The notes: generated by a model from the sequence alone, not told the origin. 64,000 bases of DNA from Pseudomonas sp. K2I15 (GCF_002204795.1 NZ_NIXO01000021.1:1-64000); one strand, 5' to 3'. Positions 15,004 to 26,894 are shown, counted from the first letter of the stretch. Made by a program: numbers and translations.

Positions 15004-15099
15004 GTTCTGCGGTAAATAAGACCGGGCCCTGGCAGCCCCGTTCGTCGGATCGAGACAGATTTGTCCCGGTTCGATGGAGGGGGAGGTCGGGGCCTTGCC

Positions 15100-15128
15100 T
15101 TGACTGGGGACAAGATCCTCTTTAGACT
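15100..15128 (+). promoter_or_regulatory. str operon promoter
   Basis: -35 TTGACT (15100-15105) and -10 TAGACT (15123-15128) with 17-bp spacing lie about 92 bp before rpsL and upstream of a leader hairpin. Confidence 0.75.
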
Positions 15129-15144
15129 CTTGTACCCCTAAATT

Positions 15145-15177
15145 TGGCGGGAATTCGTTCCTGCCATTTTGCTTTTC
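15145..15177 (+). promoter_or_regulatory. Pseudomonas rpsL leader attenuator hairpin
   Basis: A 9-bp stem TGGCGGGAA/TTCCTGCCA (one G-T pair) with a stable TTCG tetraloop is followed by TTTTGCTTTTC. It lies just downstream of the predicted rpsL promoter start point. A Rho-independent terminator inside the 5' leader of the S12 operon has been described for Pseudomonas as the rpsL leader; this hairpin matches that position. It may also end rpoBC transcripts. Confidence 0.65.
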
Positions 15178-15219
15178 TTGCAAGACAATAGCGTCGCAAG
15201 ACAACAGTGGAGCTAGTAG

Positions 15220-15591
15220 ATGGCAACTATCAACCAGCTGGTACGTCAGCCGCGTAAGCGTATCGTCGAGAAATCCGACGTGCCTGCGCTGCAGAACTGC
15301 CCGCAACGTCGTGGCGTATGCACTCGCGTGTATACTACTACGCCGAAAAAACCTAACTCGGCACTGCGTAAAGTATGCCGTGTGCGCCTGACCAACGGTT
15401 TCGAGGTTTCCTCGTACATCGGCGGTGAAGGCCACAACCTGCAAGAACACAGCGTGGTACTGATCCGCGGCGGTCGTGTAAAAGACTTGCCAGGTGTTCG
15501 TTACCACACCGTACGCGGCTCCTTGGATACTTCCGGCGTTAAAGGTCGTAACCAGGGTCGTTCGAAGTACGGTACCAAGAAGCCTAAGTAG
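15220..15591 (+). CDS. rpsL: Ribosomal protein S12
   Basis: Decoding-centre protein; 123 aa. The streptomycin-sensitive lysines are present in [13 protein letters not shown] and [13 protein letters not shown], so the wild-type allele is expected. It is first gene of the str operon with rpsG, fusA and tuf. Confidence 0.97.
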   Translation: MATINQLVRQPRKRIVEKSDVPALQNCPQRRGVCTRVYTTTPKKPNSALRKVCRVRLTNGFEVSSYIGGEGHNLQEHSVVLIRGGRVKDLPGVRYHTVRGSLDTSGVKGRNQGRSKYGTKKPK

Positions 15592-15688
15592 TAGCGGCTT
15601 TTTGTAAAACTGAATCATCTTATTTTCTGAGTCGATAAGAGTAAGGTCGGAGGCGTCCCGAAAGGGCACTAATTCCGAGCGAACCTGA

Positions 15689-16180
<492 letters not shown>

Positions 16181-16210
16181 TTCTAGCTTCACTAATTTTG
16201 CGAGGGCTTT

Positions 16211-18316
16211 ATGGCTCGTACTACTCCGATTAGTCGCTACCGTAACATCGGTATCGTCGCTCACGTGGATGCTGGTAAAACCACCACCACCGAGCGCGTC
16301 CTTTTTTACACCGGCAAAAGTCACAAGATGGGCGAGGTGCATGACGGCGCCGCGACCACAGACTGGATGGTTCAGGAGCAGGAGCGTGGTATTACCATTA
16401 CTTCTGCTGCTATTACCGCCTTCTGGAAAGGTTCCGAGAAGCAGTACAAGGATGAGCACCGCTTCAACGTAATCGATACCCCGGGTCACGTAGACTTCAC
16501 CATTGAAGTTGAGCGTTCCCTGCGCGTACTCGACGGCGCTGTCGTTGTGTTCTGCGGCACCTCGGGTGTTGAGCCTCAGTCGGAAACCGTATGGCGTCAA
16601 GCCAACAAATACGGCGTTCCACGTCTTGTTTACGTAAACAAGATGGACCGTGCTGGTGCCAACTTCCTGCGCGTGATCGGTCAGATCAAGCAGCGTCTGG
16701 GTCACACCCCGGTGCCAATCCAGTTGGCTATCGGTTCCGAAGACAACTTCCAGGGCCAGATCGATCTGGTGACTATGGAAGCTGTTTACTGGAACGATGC
16801 TGACAAAGGTATGGTTCCTCGTCGCGAAGCGATCCCTGCTGAACTGCAGGAATTGGCTGACGAGTGGCGCAACAACATGGTTGAGGCTGCGGCCGAAGCC
16901 AACGAAGAACTGATGAACAAGTACCTCGAAGGTGAAGAACTCACCAACGCGGAAATCAAGGCCGCTCTGCGTCAGCGTACTATCGCTGGTGAGATCGTCT
17001 TGGCTGTTTGCGGTTCCTCGTTCAAGAACAAGGGCGTTCCCCTGGTTCTCGATGCTGTGATCGACTACCTGCCGGCACCAGTGGATATTCCTGCCATCAA
17101 GGGTACTGACCCGGATGACGAGACTATCGAGCTGGAGCGTCATGCAGACGACGCAGAACCGTTCTCCGCTCTGGCATTTAAAATTGCCACTGACCCATTC
17201 GTGGGCACCTTGACCTTCGTCCGCGTTTACTCGGGCGTGTTGAACTCCGGCGACGGCGTGATCAACTCGGTTAAAGGCAAGAAAGAGCGTGTGGGTCGTA
17301 TGGTGCAAATGCACGCAAACGCCCGCGAAGAGATCAAGGAAGTACGCGCTGGTGACATCGCGGCCTTGATCGGCATGAAGGACGTCACCACTGGTGAAAC
17401 CTTGTGCAACGCTGACAAGCCAATCATCCTGGTTCGCATGGACTTCCCGGAGCCGGTTATTTCGGTTGCCGTTGAGCCTAAGACCAAGGATGACCAGGAA
17501 AAAATGGGTATCGCTCTGGGCAAGCTTGCTCAGGAAGATCCATCTTTCCGCGTCAAGACTGATGAAGAGACTGGTCAAACGATCATCTCCGGCATGGGCG
17601 AGCTTCACCTGGACATCCTGGTTGACCGGATGCGCCGTGAGTTCAACGTCGAAGCCAACATCGGTAAGCCTCAGGTTTCCTATCGTGAGCGCATCACGAA
17701 GAACTGTGAAATCGAAGGCAAATTCGTTCGTCAATCCGGCGGTCGTGGCCAGTTCGGCCATTGCTGGATCCGTTTTGCTCCTGCTGATGAAGGTCAGGAA
17801 GGTCTGCAATTCGTGAACGAAGTAGTGGGCGGTGTTGTTCCTAAGGAATACATCCCGGCTATCCAGAAGGGTATCGAAGAGCAGATGAAGAACGGTGTTG
17901 TTGCCGGCTATCCGCTCATCGGCCTGAAGGCGACCGTTTTTGACGGTTCTTACCATGACGTCGACTCCAACGAGATGGCGTTTAAGGTGGCTGCTTCCAT
18001 GGCTACCAAGCAACTGGCCCAGAAGGGCGGTGGTGAGTTGCTTGAGCCAATCATGGCAGTAGAAGTCGTTACGCCTGAAGACTACATGGGTGACGTGATG
18101 GGCGACCTTAACCGTCGTCGCGGCATGATCTTGGGTATGGAAGATACGGTTTCCGGCAAAGTGATTCGTGCCGAGGTTCCGTTGGGCGAGATGTTCGGTT
18201 ATGCGACCGACGTTCGTTCCATGTCTCAGGGTCGCGCAAGCTACTCTATGGAATTCAAAAAATACAACACAGCTCCGGCGCACATCGCTGAAACTGTATC
18301 CAAAAAACAAGGCTGA
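16211..18316 (+). CDS. fusA: Elongation factor G
   Basis: Translocase GTPase; 701 aa. Motifs seen: [15 protein letters not shown] (G1, about residue 17), RGITITSAA (G2), DTPGHVDFT (G3), [10 protein letters not shown] (G4), then domain II-V sequence with the [13 protein letters not shown] and [21 protein letters not shown] blocks. Its str-operon location makes this the main EF-G (fusA1 type) of Pseudomonas. Confidence 0.97.
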   Translation: MARTTPISRYRNIGIVAHVDAGKTTTTERVLFYTGKSHKMGEVHDGAATTDWMVQEQERGITITSAAITAFWKGSEKQYKDEHRFNVIDTPGHVDFTIEVERSLRVLDGAVVVFCGTSGVEPQSETVWRQANKYGVPRLVYVNKMDRAGANFLRVIGQIKQRLGHTPVPIQLAIGSEDNFQGQIDLVTMEAVYWNDADKGMVPRREAIPAELQELADEWRNNMVEAAAEANEELMNKYLEGEELTNAEIKAALRQRTIAGEIVLAVCGSSFKNKGVPLVLDAVIDYLPAPVDIPAIKGTDPDDETIELERHADDAEPFSALAFKIATDPFVGTLTFVRVYSGVLNSGDGVINSVKGKKERVGRMVQMHANAREEIKEVRAGDIAALIGMKDVTTGETLCNADKPIILVRMDFPEPVISVAVEPKTKDDQEKMGIALGKLAQEDPSFRVKTDEETGQTIISGMGELHLDILVDRMRREFNVEANIGKPQVSYRERITKNCEIEGKFVRQSGGRGQFGHCWIRFAPADEGQEGLQFVNEVVGGVVPKEYIPAIQKGIEEQMKNGVVAGYPLIGLKATVFDGSYHDVDSNEMAFKVAASMATKQLAQKGGGELLEPIMAVEVVTPEDYMGDVMGDLNRRRGMILGMEDTVSGKVIRAEVPLGEMFGYATDVRSMSQGRASYSMEFKKYNTAPAHIAETVSKKQG

Positions 18317-18346
18317 TTCAGTCCTTTAGGCAAGGAGTTAATTGTC

Positions 18347-19540
18347 GTGGCTAAAGAAAAATTTGATCGTTCCCTACCGCACGTCAACGTTGGCACTATC
18401 GGTCACGTTGACCACGGTAAAACTACGCTGACTGCTGCTCTGACTCGTGTTTGCTCCGAAATTTTCGGTTCGGCTATCGTTGACTTCGACAAGATCGACA
18501 GCGCGCCAGAAGAAAAAGCTCGTGGTATCACCATCAACACCGCTCACGTTGAATACAACTCGCTGATCCGTCACTACGCTCACGTTGACTGCCCAGGTCA
18601 CGCTGACTATGTGAAGAACATGATCACCGGTGCTGCCCAGATGGACGGCGCAATCCTGGTTTGTTCGGCCGCTGATGGTCCGATGCCACAAACCCGTGAG
18701 CACATCCTGCTGTCCCGTCAGGTTGGCGTTCCGTACATCGTGGTTTACCTGAACAAGGCTGACCTGGTAGACGACGCTGAGCTGCTGGAATTGGTTGAGA
18801 TGGAAGTGCGCGATCTGCTGAGCACTTACGACTTCCCAGGCGACGACACTCCGATCATCATCGGTTCTGCTCGTATGGCTCTGGAAGGCAAAGACGATAA
18901 CGAAATGGGCACCACTTCCGTACGGAAACTGGTTGAGACTCTGGACAGCTACATTCCAGACCCGGTTCGTGTTATCGACAAGCCGTTCCTGATGCCAATC
19001 GAAGACGTATTCTCGATCTCCGGTCGTGGTACTGTTGTAACTGGCCGTATCGAGCGCGGTATCGTTAAGGTTCAGGATCCACTGGAAATCGTTGGTCTGC
19101 GTGACACTACCGTCACCACCTGCACCGGTGTTGAAATGTTCCGTAAACTGCTCGACGAAGGTCGTGCAGGCGAGAACTGCGGCGTTCTGCTGCGTGGTAC
19201 CAAGCGTGACGACGTTGAGCGTGGCCAGGTTCTGGTCAAGCCAGGTTCGGTTAAGCCGCACACTACCTTCGAAGCTGAAGTGTACGTGTTGAGCAAAGAA
19301 GAAGGCGGTCGTCACACTCCGTTCTTCAAAGGCTACCGTCCACAGTTCTACTTCCGGACCACTGACGTGACCGGTAACTGCGAACTGCCGGAAGGCGTTG
19401 AAATGGTAATGCCAGGCGACAACATCAAAATGGTTGTCACCCTGATCAAAACCATCGCAATGGAAGATGGTCTGCGTTTCGCTATCCGTGAAGGCGGTCG
19501 TACCGTCGGCGCTGGCGTCGTAGCCAAAATCATCGCTTAA
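18347..19540 (+). CDS. tuf: Elongation factor Tu
   Basis: Delivers aminoacyl-tRNA to the ribosome. It starts at GTG ([20 protein letters not shown]) after a GGAG site and is 397 aa. G motifs are [36 protein letters not shown] and NKADLVDD. It ends the str operon. It is the only EF-Tu gene in this window: the tufB position between tRNA-Thr and tRNA-Trp is empty. Confidence 0.97.
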   Translation: MAKEKFDRSLPHVNVGTIGHVDHGKTTLTAALTRVCSEIFGSAIVDFDKIDSAPEEKARGITINTAHVEYNSLIRHYAHVDCPGHADYVKNMITGAAQMDGAILVCSAADGPMPQTREHILLSRQVGVPYIVVYLNKADLVDDAELLELVEMEVRDLLSTYDFPGDDTPIIIGSARMALEGKDDNEMGTTSVRKLVETLDSYIPDPVRVIDKPFLMPIEDVFSISGRGTVVTGRIERGIVKVQDPLEIVGLRDTTVTTCTGVEMFRKLLDEGRAGENCGVLLRGTKRDDVERGQVLVKPGSVKPHTTFEAEVYVLSKEEGGRHTPFFKGYRPQFYFRTTDVTGNCELPEGVEMVMPGDNIKMVVTLIKTIAMEDGLRFAIREGGRTVGAGVVAKIIA

Positions 19541-19555
19541 TAAGTGATGACTTGA

Positions 19556-19587
19556 AAAAGCCCCCGCTTAGCGGGGGCTTTTTTATT
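19556..19587 (+). terminator. str operon terminator
   Basis: The perfect stem AAGCCCCCGC/GCGGGGGCTT with a TTA loop is flanked by A-rich and T-rich tracts. It ends the str operon just before the S10 promoter. Confidence 0.92.
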
Positions 19588-19590
19588 GAG

Positions 19591-19619
19591 TTGACACCCA
19601 TATGGGGCGTCTATAGAAT
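19591..19619 (+). promoter_or_regulatory. S10 operon promoter
   Basis: -35 TTGACA (19591-19596) and -10 TAGAAT (19614-19619) with 17-bp spacing are placed directly after the str terminator and 63 bp before rpsJ. Confidence 0.88.
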
Positions 19620-19681
19620 TGCGCCTCCTTTTAACGGGCGTGTTGCGCTCGCTGGGAATAGCAGCCGGAGTCTGAAATCCA

Positions 19682-19993
19682 ATGGCAAATCAGCAAATTC
19701 GTATCAGGTTGAAGGCTTTTGACCACAAACTGATCGACCAATCCACCCAGGAAATCGTGGAAACCGCGAAACGTACTGGTGCTCAAGTGCGTGGTCCAAT
19801 TCCACTGCCTACCCGTAAAGAACGGTTCACCGTTCTGGTCTCCCCGCACGTCAACAAAGACGCGCGTGACCAGTACGAGATCCGTACTCATAAGCGCGTG
19901 CTGGACATCGTCCTGCCAACGGATAAAACCGTTGATGCACTTATGAAGCTTGATCTGGCGGCCGGTGTGGAAGTGCAGATCAGCCTCGGCTAA
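19682..19993 (+). CDS. rpsJ: Ribosomal protein S10 / NusE
   Basis: 103-aa small-subunit head protein that also serves as NusE in antitermination. [19 protein letters not shown] is the family start. It is first gene of the S10 operon. Confidence 0.97.
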   Translation: MANQQIRIRLKAFDHKLIDQSTQEIVETAKRTGAQVRGPIPLPTRKERFTVLVSPHVNKDARDQYEIRTHKRVLDIVLPTDKTVDALMKLDLAAGVEVQISLG

Positions 19994-20074
19994 GACTTGG
20001 GTCTTAGTCGTGTAACGCTCTGAAATGGGCGGCCATAGCGGGTGAAAGCCCCGTACACTCATGAGGTTTACAAC

Positions 20075-20710
20075 ATGACTATTGGTGTAGTCGGTCGTAA
20101 ATGCGGTATGACCCGTATTTTCACCGAAGAAGGTGTCTCCATTCCGGTTACGGTCATTGAGATCGAACCGAATCGCGTCACCCAGTTTAAAACTGAAGAA
20201 ACCGATGGCTATCGTGCAGTGCAAGTCACTGTCGGCGAGCGTCGTGCTTCGCGTGTGACTGCTGCTCAAGCAGGTCACTTCGCTAAAGCAAACGTTGCAG
20301 CTGGTCGTACTGTTATGGAGTTCCGTCTTGAAGACGGCGACTACCAGGCTGGCGATCTGATCAACGCTGAAATCTTCGCCGCTGGTCAACTGGTTGATGT
20401 AACCGGTCAGTCCAAGGGTAAAGGCTTCCAGGGTACGATCAAGCGTTGGAATTTCCGTGGCCAAGACAACACTCACGGTAACTCCGTTTCCCACCGCGTC
20501 CCGGGCTCTATTGGCCAGTGCCAGACTCCTGGTCGTGTATTCAAGGGCAAAAAAATGTCCGGTCATATGGGCGCTGAGCGCGTGACCGTGCAGTCCCTCG
20601 AAGTAGTGCGCGTCGACGCTGAACGCAATCTGTTGTTGGTCAAGGGTGCTGTTCCTGGCGCTACTGGCGGCAACCTGGTTGTACGTCCAGCGGCCAAGGC
20701 TCGCGGTTAA
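20075..20710 (+). CDS. rplC: Ribosomal protein L3
   Basis: 211 aa. The start at 20075 ([16 protein letters not shown]) is preferred to an upstream GTG at 20042 because it gives the conserved N-terminus. The [22 protein letters not shown] loop that reaches toward the peptidyl transferase centre is near residue 145. Confidence 0.96.
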   Translation: MTIGVVGRKCGMTRIFTEEGVSIPVTVIEIEPNRVTQFKTEETDGYRAVQVTVGERRASRVTAAQAGHFAKANVAAGRTVMEFRLEDGDYQAGDLINAEIFAAGQLVDVTGQSKGKGFQGTIKRWNFRGQDNTHGNSVSHRVPGSIGQCQTPGRVFKGKKMSGHMGAERVTVQSLEVVRVDAERNLLLVKGAVPGATGGNLVVRPAAKARG

Positions 20711-20722
20711 GGGGAAGCTGAC

Positions 20723-21325
20723 ATGCAATTAAATGTAAATGACGCTCAAGCGATCGAAGTTTCCGAACTGACATTTGGCGGCGAATTCAACGAGACGCTG
20801 GTTCACCAAGCAGTCGTGGCCTACATGGCCGGCGGCCGTCAAGGTAGCAAGCAGCAAAAGACCCGTTCCGACGTTCGTGGTGGCGGTAAGCGCCCTTGGC
20901 GTCAGAAAGGTACTGGCCGCGCTCGTGCCGGTACTATCCGTAGCCCAATCTGGCGTGGCGGCGGTACCACTTTCGCAGCTCGTCCACAGGATCACACCCA
21001 GAAGCTCAACAAGAAGATGTATCGCGCAGCACTGCGCTCCATCCTTGCTGAACTCGTGCGTACTGATCGTCTGGTCGTGGTTCAGGACTTCGCTGTTGAA
21101 GCGCCGAAAACCAAAAATCTGCTGAACAAGCTGAACGGCATGGGCCTGACTGACGTCCTGATCGTGTCTGAAGCTGTTGATCAGAACCTGTACCTGGCTG
21201 CTCGCAACCTGCCACACGTTGATGTACGTGACGTGCAAGGTTCCGATCCAGTTAGTCTGATCGCATACGACAAGGTGTTGATCACCGTGTCGGCCGTGAA
21301 GAAATTCGAGGAGCTGCTGGGATGA
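20723..21325 (+). CDS. rplD: Ribosomal protein L4
   Basis: 200 aa. In E. coli L4 also represses the S10 operon. The extended loop [20 protein letters not shown] lies near residues 54-73. The stop overlaps the rplW start by four bases. Confidence 0.96.
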
Positions 21326-21621
21326 ACCAGGAACGCGTATTTAAAGTTCTGCTTGGCCCGCACGTTTCCGAAAAGGCTACGGTTCTGGCTGACAAGAAAG
21401 GCCAGTTCGTTTTCAAGGTTGCAACTGACGCAACCAAGCTGGAAATCAAGAAGGCCGTCGAAAGCCTGTTCAGCGTGAAAGTAGAGCGTGTTACTACCCT
21501 GAATGTTCTGGGTAAGAGCAAGCGCACTGCTCGCGGTCTGGGCAAGCGTAATGACTGGAAGAAGGCAGTTATCTCCCTTCAGCCAGGCCAAGATCTCGAT
21601 TTCAGCAGCAGTGCTGAGTAA
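21322..21621 (+). CDS. rplW: Ribosomal protein L23
   Basis: 99 aa protein at the nascent-chain exit, the docking site for trigger factor and SRP. The start [19 protein letters not shown] is typical. It overlaps rplD by the ATGA junction. Confidence 0.96.
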
Positions 21622-21635
21622 GGAAGGGGTGCATC

Positions 21636-22460
21636 ATGGCAATCGTTAAATGCAAACCGACTTCCCCTGGCCGCCGTTTTGTGGTCAAGGTGGTCAACCA
21701 GGAGCTGCATAAAGGCGCTCCTCACGCACCGCTGCTCGAGAAGAAATCGAAGACTGGTGGTCGTAACAACAATGGTCGCATTACCACTCGTCACATCGGT
21801 GGTGGCCATAAGCAGCATTATCGTCTGGTCGACTTCCGTCGCAACGACAAAGATGGCATCACTGCCACTGTCGAGCGTATCGAATACGATCCAAACCGTA
21901 CTGCTCACATCGCTCTGCTGCTGTACGCAGATGGCGAGCGTCGCTACATCATCGCCCCTAAAGGCGTGAGTGCTGGTGACCAGCTGATCGCAGGTGCTTT
22001 GGCGCCGATCAAGCCGGGCAACGCTCTGCAACTGCGCAACATTCCAGTTGGTAGCACCGTACACGGCATCGAATTGAAGCCGGGTAAAGGCGCGCAAATC
22101 GCTCGTTCCGCTGGTGCTTCGGCTCAGCTGATCGCTCGTGAAGGTGTCTACGTGACCCTGCGTCTGCGCTCTGGTGAAATGCGTAAAGTACTGGCTGAGT
22201 GCCGTGCGACCCTGGGCGAAGTCTCGAACTCCGAGCACAGCCTGCGTTCGCTGGGTAAAGCTGGTGCCAAACGCTGGCGTGGCGTTCGCCCAACCGTTCG
22301 TGGTGTTGCCATGAACCCGGTTGACCACCCACACGGTGGTGGTGAAGGTCGTACCTCTGGTGGTCGTCATCCGGTATCGCCATGGGGCTTCCCGACTAAG
22401 GGCGCGAAGACTCGTGGTAATAAGCGTACCGACAAAATGATCGTCCGTCGTCGCAAGTAA
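21636..22460 (+). CDS. rplB: Ribosomal protein L2
   Basis: 274 aa, needed for subunit association and near the peptidyl transferase centre. [20 protein letters not shown] and the C-terminal [14 protein letters not shown] with its conserved histidine are present. Confidence 0.97.
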   Translation: MAIVKCKPTSPGRRFVVKVVNQELHKGAPHAPLLEKKSKTGGRNNNGRITTRHIGGGHKQHYRLVDFRRNDKDGITATVERIEYDPNRTAHIALLLYADGERRYIIAPKGVSAGDQLIAGALAPIKPGNALQLRNIPVGSTVHGIELKPGKGAQIARSAGASAQLIAREGVYVTLRLRSGEMRKVLAECRATLGEVSNSEHSLRSLGKAGAKRWRGVRPTVRGVAMNPVDHPHGGGEGRTSGGRHPVSPWGFPTKGAKTRGNKRTDKMIVRRRK

Positions 22461-22476
22461 ATAGAGGGATACGACA

Positions 22477-22752
22477 GTGCCACGTTCTCTGAAAAAAGGT
22501 CCTTTTATTGATCTTCACCTACTGAAGAAGATCGAAGTGGCGGCGGAAAAGAACGATCGCAAACCGGTGAAAACCTGGTCGCGTCGTTCGATGATCCTGC
22601 CACAAATGGTCGGTTTGACCATTGCAGTGCATAACGGTCGCCTACATGTTCCAGTTCTCGTGAACGAAGACATGGTCGGCCACAAACTAGGCGAGTTTGC
22701 CGGTACCCGCACATATCGTGGGCACGTGGCAGACAAGAAAGCCAAGCGTTAA
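22477..22752 (+). CDS. rpsS: Ribosomal protein S19
   Basis: 91 aa, starting at a GTG ([18 protein letters not shown]). The C-terminal [20 protein letters not shown] is the family signature. Confidence 0.96.
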   Translation: MPRSLKKGPFIDLHLLKKIEVAAEKNDRKPVKTWSRRSMILPQMVGLTIAVHNGRLHVPVLVNEDMVGHKLGEFAGTRTYRGHVADKKAKR

Positions 22753-22765
22753 GGGGTAAGGAATG

Positions 22766-23098
22766 ATGGAAGTAGCCGCTAAGTTGTCGGGCGCTCGAAT
22801 CTCCGCCCAGAAAGCCCGCTTGGTCGCCGACCAGATCCGCGGGAAGAAGGTGGGCGAAGCGCTCAACCTGTTGGCTTTCAGCAGTAAGAAAGCCGCCGAG
22901 ATCATCAAGAAAGTGCTGGAGTCGGCCGTAGCCAACGCCGAGCACAACGAAGGCGCGGACGTTGATGACCTTAAGGTCAGCACCGTTTTCGTCAACGAAG
23001 GGCGTTCGCTGAAGCGCATCATGCCTCGTGCCAAAGGCCGAGCTGATCGCATCGTCAAGCGGTCTTGCCATATCACTGTCAAGGTTGCTGACAAGTAA
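22766..23098 (+). CDS. rplV: Ribosomal protein L22
   Basis: 110 aa. Of two adjacent ATG codons the second (22766) is chosen to match the Pseudomonas start [13 protein letters not shown]. It lines part of the exit tunnel; the beta-hairpin region around [18 protein letters not shown] is intact. Confidence 0.95.
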
Positions 23099-23111
23099 CG
23101 GAGTCGAAGAG

Positions 23112-23798
23112 ATGGGTCAGAAAGTACATCCCATTGGCATTCGCCTGGGAATCGTCAAGGAGCACACCTCCGTCTGGTACGCAGACGGTCGGACTTATGC
23201 GGACTACTTGTTCGCTGATCTGAAGGTGCGTGAGTATCTCCAAGACAAACTAAAAAGCGCGTCCGTGAGCCGTATCGATATCCATCGTCCTGCTCAAACT
23301 GCACGTATCACCATCCACACCGCTCGTCCAGGTATCGTTATCGGGAAGAAAGGTGAAGATGTTGAGAAACTGCGTCAGGACCTGACCAAGCAAATGGGTG
23401 TGCCTGTGCACATCAATATCGAAGAGATCCGCAAGCCGGAGCTCGACGGTATGCTGGTTGCGCAGAGCGTAGCTCAGCAGCTGGAGCGTCGCGTAATGTT
23501 CCGTCGCGCTATGAAGCGCGCAGTACAGAACGCCATGCGCATTGGTGCCAAAGGCATCAAAATCCAAGTGAGCGGTCGTCTCGGCGGTGCTGAAATCGCA
23601 CGTACTGAATGGTATCGCGAAGGTCGTGTGCCACTGCACACCCTGCGTGCCGACATCGACTATGCCAACTACGAAGCTCACACCACTTACGGTGTGATCG
23701 GTGTAAAGGTTTGGATCTTCAAAGGCGAAGTAATTGGTGGTCGCCAAGAAGAACTGAAACCACAAGCACCAGCGCCTCGTAAAAAAGCTGCTAAGTAA
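23112..23798 (+). CDS. rpsC: Ribosomal protein S3
   Basis: 228 aa from the ATG at 23112 ([13 protein letters not shown]), 13 bases after the rplV stop and after a GAG-rich site. The KH domain motif [15 protein letters not shown] lies near residues 72-86. An upstream in-frame extension is rejected because it overlaps rplV. Confidence 0.96.
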
Positions 23799-23810
23799 GG
23801 GGTACGCCAA

Positions 23811-24224
23811 ATGTTGCAACCAAAGCGTACGAAGTTCCGCAAGCAGATGACAGGCCACAACCGTGGTCTGGCTCAGCGCGGTAGCAAAGTCAGCTTCGGC
23901 GAATATGCGCTGAAGTCTGTAGCTCGTGGTCGTCTCACCGCTCGTCAGATCGAGTCAGCGCGTCGTGCACTGACCCGTCACGTTAAGCGTGGCGGCAAGA
24001 TCTGGATCCGTGTATTCCCGGACAAGCCTATTTCCAAAAAGCCCCTCGAAGTTCGTATGGGTAAAGGTAAGGGTAGTGTGGAGTACTGGGTTGCCCAGAT
24101 TCAGCCAGGTAAAGTCCTGTATGAAATCGAGGGTGTAACTGAAGAGCTGGCGCGTGAGGCTTTTGCCCTGGCTGCTGCAAAGCTGCCGCTCGCCACCGCC
24201 TTTGTTAAACGGACGGTGATGTGA
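23811..24224 (+). CDS. rplP: Ribosomal protein L16
   Basis: 137 aa. [19 protein letters not shown] and [22 protein letters not shown] are conserved. It binds near the A-site tRNA elbow. The stop overlaps the rpmC start as TGATG. Confidence 0.96.
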   Translation: MLQPKRTKFRKQMTGHNRGLAQRGSKVSFGEYALKSVARGRLTARQIESARRALTRHVKRGGKIWIRVFPDKPISKKPLEVRMGKGKGSVEYWVAQIQPGKVLYEIEGVTEELAREAFALAAAKLPLATAFVKRTVM

Positions 24225-24415
24225 TGAAAGCGAATGAACTTCGTGAAAAAGACGCGCCGCAGCTTAACGAGCAACTGCTCGGCCTGCTGCGCGACCAGTT
24301 CAATCTGCGTATGCAGAAAGCAACTGGCCAGTTGGGGCAGTCTCACCTGCTCCGGCAAGTTAAGCGTGACATCGCTCGCGTGAAGACTGTGCTCAAACAG
24401 CAGGCAGGTAAGTAA
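24224..24415 (+). CDS. rpmC: Ribosomal protein L29
   Basis: 63-aa helical hairpin ([18 protein letters not shown]). The ATG at 24224 overlaps the rplP stop and is favoured over the GTG three bases earlier. Confidence 0.94.
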   Translation: MKANELREKDAPQLNEQLLGLLRDQFNLRMQKATGQLGQSHLLRQVKRDIARVKTVLKQQAGK

Positions 24416-24417
24416 TC

Positions 24418-24684
24418 ATGGCTGAAGCCGAAAAAACCGTCCGTACGCTGACTGGCCGTGTTGTCAGCGACAAAATGGACAAGACCATCACCGTTCTGAT
24501 CGAGCGTCGCGTAAAGCACCCGATCTACGGTAAATACGTTAAGCGTTCGACTAAGCTGCACGCGCACGACGAAACCAATCAGTGCCACATCGGCGACAAA
24601 GTCACTATTCGTGAAACTCGTCCGCTGGCCAAGACCAAGTCTTGGGCACTGGTTGATGTTCTCGAACGCGCTGTGGAAGTCTAA
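24418..24684 (+). CDS. rpsQ: Ribosomal protein S17
   Basis: 88 aa OB-fold protein ([21 protein letters not shown]). It starts two bases after the rpmC stop and is the last gene of the classical S10 operon. Confidence 0.95.
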   Translation: MAEAEKTVRTLTGRVVSDKMDKTITVLIERRVKHPIYGKYVKRSTKLHAHDETNQCHIGDKVTIRETRPLAKTKSWALVDVLERAVEV

Positions 24685-24707
24685 GGACTAGGGGTCGGAG
24701 AAATTAT

Positions 24708-25076
24708 ATGATTCAGACTCAATCCATGCTCGATGTGGCCGATAACAGCGGCGCACGCCGCGTTATGTGCATCAAGGTGCTGGGTGGCTCCCATCGTCGT
24801 TACGCTGGTATCGGTGACATCATCAAAGTTACCGTGAAGGAAGCAATTCCTCGCGGTAAAGTGAAAAAAGGCCAAGTGATGACTGCTGTTGTAGTCCGCA
24901 CTCGTCACGGCGTACGTCGTGCTGATGGCTCCATTATCCGCTTTGATGGCAACGCTGCTGTTCTTCTGAACAACAAGCAAGAGCCGATCGGCACCCGTAT
25001 CTTTGGGCCAGTGACCCGTGAACTTCGTACTGAGAAGTTCATGAAGATCGTCTCGCTCGCCCCAGAAGTGCTGTAA
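24708..25076 (+). CDS. rplN: Ribosomal protein L14
   Basis: 122 aa, the first gene of the classical spc operon. [20 protein letters not shown] is the family signature. No convincing separate promoter is seen in the 23-bp gap after rpsQ, so S10 and spc are probably read through. Confidence 0.96.
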   Translation: MIQTQSMLDVADNSGARRVMCIKVLGGSHRRYAGIGDIIKVTVKEAIPRGKVKKGQVMTAVVVRTRHGVRRADGSIIRFDGNAAVLLNNKQEPIGTRIFGPVTRELRTEKFMKIVSLAPEVL

Positions 25077-25087
25077 GGAGATCCGAC

Positions 25088-25402
25088 ATGCAAAAGATTC
25101 GTCGTGACGACGAGATCATCGTGATCGCCGGCAAAGACAAAGGTAAGCGCGGTAAGGTGCTTAAGGTTCTCGCCAATAACCGTCTGGTTATCGGTGGTCT
25201 GAACCTGGTTAAGCGTCATACCAAGCCTAACCCGATGTCGGGCGTACAAGGCGGTATCGTCGAAAAAGAAGCTCCACTGGACGCTTCTAACGTCGCCATT
25301 TTCAACGGCGAAACCAACAAGGCTGATCGCGTTGGTTTTAAAGTAGAAGACGGCAAGAAAATTCGTGTCTTCAAGTCGACCCAAAAAGCGGTTGATGCTT
25401 GA
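25088..25402 (+). CDS. rplX: Ribosomal protein L24
   Basis: 104 aa with the N-terminal KOW motif ([20 protein letters not shown]). It initiates large-subunit assembly near the exit tunnel. Confidence 0.95.
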   Translation: MQKIRRDDEIIVIAGKDKGKRGKVLKVLANNRLVIGGLNLVKRHTKPNPMSGVQGGIVEKEAPLDASNVAIFNGETNKADRVGFKVEDGKKIRVFKSTQKAVDA

Positions 25403-25422
25403 ACACTGCTAGGTAGAAGACC

Positions 25423-25962
25423 ATGGCACGACTAAAAGAGATTTACTGGAAGGAAATCGCACCGAAGCTTAAGGAAGAACTTAAGCTTTCGAACGTGATG
25501 GAAGTTCCACGCGTTACAAAAATCACCCTGAACATGGGTCTGGGCGAAGCAGTCGGTGACAAAAAAGTCATCGAGCACGCTGTTGCCGACCTGGAAAAGA
25601 TCACCGGTCAGAAAGTCGTTGTGACTTACGCTCGGAAATCCATCGCTGGCTTTAAAGTCCGTGAAGGTTGGCCGATCGGCGTCAAAGTGACTCTGCGCCG
25701 TGAGCGTATGTACGAATTCCTGGATCGTCTGCTGTCGATCTCCCTGCCTCGGGTCCGCGACTTCCGCGGCCTGAATGCCAAGTCCTTCGATGGTCGTGGT
25801 AACTACAGCATGGGCGTTAAAGAGCAGATCATCTTCCCGGAAATCGACTACGACAAGATCGATGCTCTCCGCGGTCTGGACATCACCCTGACCACCACTG
25901 CCAAGAACGATGATGAAGGCCGCGCTCTGCTGCGTGCGTTCAAATTCCCGTTCCGCAACTGA
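25423..25962 (+). CDS. rplE: Ribosomal protein L5
   Basis: 179 aa 5S-rRNA-binding protein. [20 protein letters not shown] and the C-terminal [21 protein letters not shown] are conserved. Confidence 0.96.
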   Translation: MARLKEIYWKEIAPKLKEELKLSNVMEVPRVTKITLNMGLGEAVGDKKVIEHAVADLEKITGQKVVVTYARKSIAGFKVREGWPIGVKVTLRRERMYEFLDRLLSISLPRVRDFRGLNAKSFDGRGNYSMGVKEQIIFPEIDYDKIDALRGLDITLTTTAKNDDEGRALLRAFKFPFRN

Positions 25963-25975
25963 TTGGAGTAGGACC

Positions 25976-26281
25976 ATGGCCAAGATGAGCATGAAAAACC
26001 GCGAGCTGAAACGTCAGCTCACGGTTGCCAAGTACGCCAAGAAGCGTGCAGCACTGAAAGCAATCATCGTTGATCTGAACGCAAGTCCAGAAGCGCGTTG
26101 GGAAGCTACAGTTGCTCTGCAGAAGCAGCCACGTGACGCAAGCGCTTCGCGCATGCGTAACCGCTGCCGCCTGACCGGTCGTCCACACGGCGTTTACCGC
26201 AAGTTCGGCCTCGGCCGTAACAAACTGCGTGAAGCGGCAATGCGTGGTGACGTACCAGGTCTGGTTAAAGCCAGCTGGTAA
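25976..26281 (+). CDS. rpsN: Ribosomal protein S14
   Basis: 101 aa, the long zinc-free form (no CxxC pair; [21 protein letters not shown]). The ATG at 25976 follows GGAGTAGGACC. A terminator-like hairpin and probable promoter follow before rpsH. Confidence 0.95.
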   Translation: MAKMSMKNRELKRQLTVAKYAKKRAALKAIIVDLNASPEARWEATVALQKQPRDASASRMRNRCRLTGRPHGVYRKFGLGRNKLREAAMRGDVPGLVKASW

Positions 26282-26345
26282 GTACTTTCGAAGTCTCAGC
26301 GGCCAGGATCGCAAGATACTGACCGCCGGTGGCCTTGAATCTGGA

Positions 26346-26370
26346 ACAAGCCCCTTTTGGGGCTTGTTTC
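26346..26370 (+). terminator. Terminator-like hairpin inside the spc operon
   Basis: The stem ACAAGCCCC/GGGGCTTGT with a TTTT loop is followed by TTC. It lies 64 bases after rpsN in a 208-bp gap, so it may partly terminate the upstream transcript. Confidence 0.65.
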
Positions 26371-26392
26371 ATTTCCGGAGTGTGTCTAAAAT
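26364..26392 (+). promoter_or_regulatory. Possible internal promoter before rpsH
   Basis: TTGTTT (26364-26369) and TAAAAT (26387-26392) with 17-bp spacing overlap the 3' arm of the hairpin. It would restart transcription for rpsH to secY. Confidence 0.5.
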
Positions 26393-26489
26393 ACGCGGCT
26401 CGCCTGAGCCCGTGTGTTTTATGCTCGGAGATTCTCGGCGACACGTAATGGCCGCAAGGCTAATTTTTTTGTATTAGGAGCGTCTAGCC

Positions 26490-26882
26490 ATGAGTATGCA
26501 GGACCCGTTAGCGGACATGCTAACTCGTATCCGTAATGCCCAGATGGCTGAAAAGTCCGTCGTAAGCATGCCATCTTCCACGTTGAAGGTAGCTGTTGCC
26601 AAAGTCCTGAAAGACGAAGGCTACATTGCGGGTTATCAGATCAGCAGCGAAATCAAACCACTGCTGTCCATCGAGCTGAAGTACTTCGAAGGCCGTCCGG
26701 TCATCGAGGAAGTGAAGCGCGTTAGCCGTCCAGGCCTGCGTCAGTACAAGTCCGTCGATGATCTGCCAAAAGTTCGTGGCGGTCTCGGTGTGTCTATCGT
26801 CTCCACCAACAAAGGTGTGATGACGGATCGTGCTGCGCGCGCTGCCGGTGTCGGCGGCGAAGTTCTTTGCACTGTGTTCTAA
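26490..26882 (+). CDS. rpsH: Ribosomal protein S8
   Basis: 130 aa. [18 protein letters not shown] and [26 protein letters not shown] are conserved. In E. coli S8 represses the spc operon by binding mRNA upstream of rplE. Confidence 0.96.
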   Translation: MSMQDPLADMLTRIRNAQMAEKSVVSMPSSTLKVAVAKVLKDEGYIAGYQISSEIKPLLSIELKYFEGRPVIEEVKRVSRPGLRQYKSVDDLPKVRGGLGVSIVSTNKGVMTDRAARAAGVGGEVLCTVF

Positions 26883-26894
26883 GGGGGGATAAGC

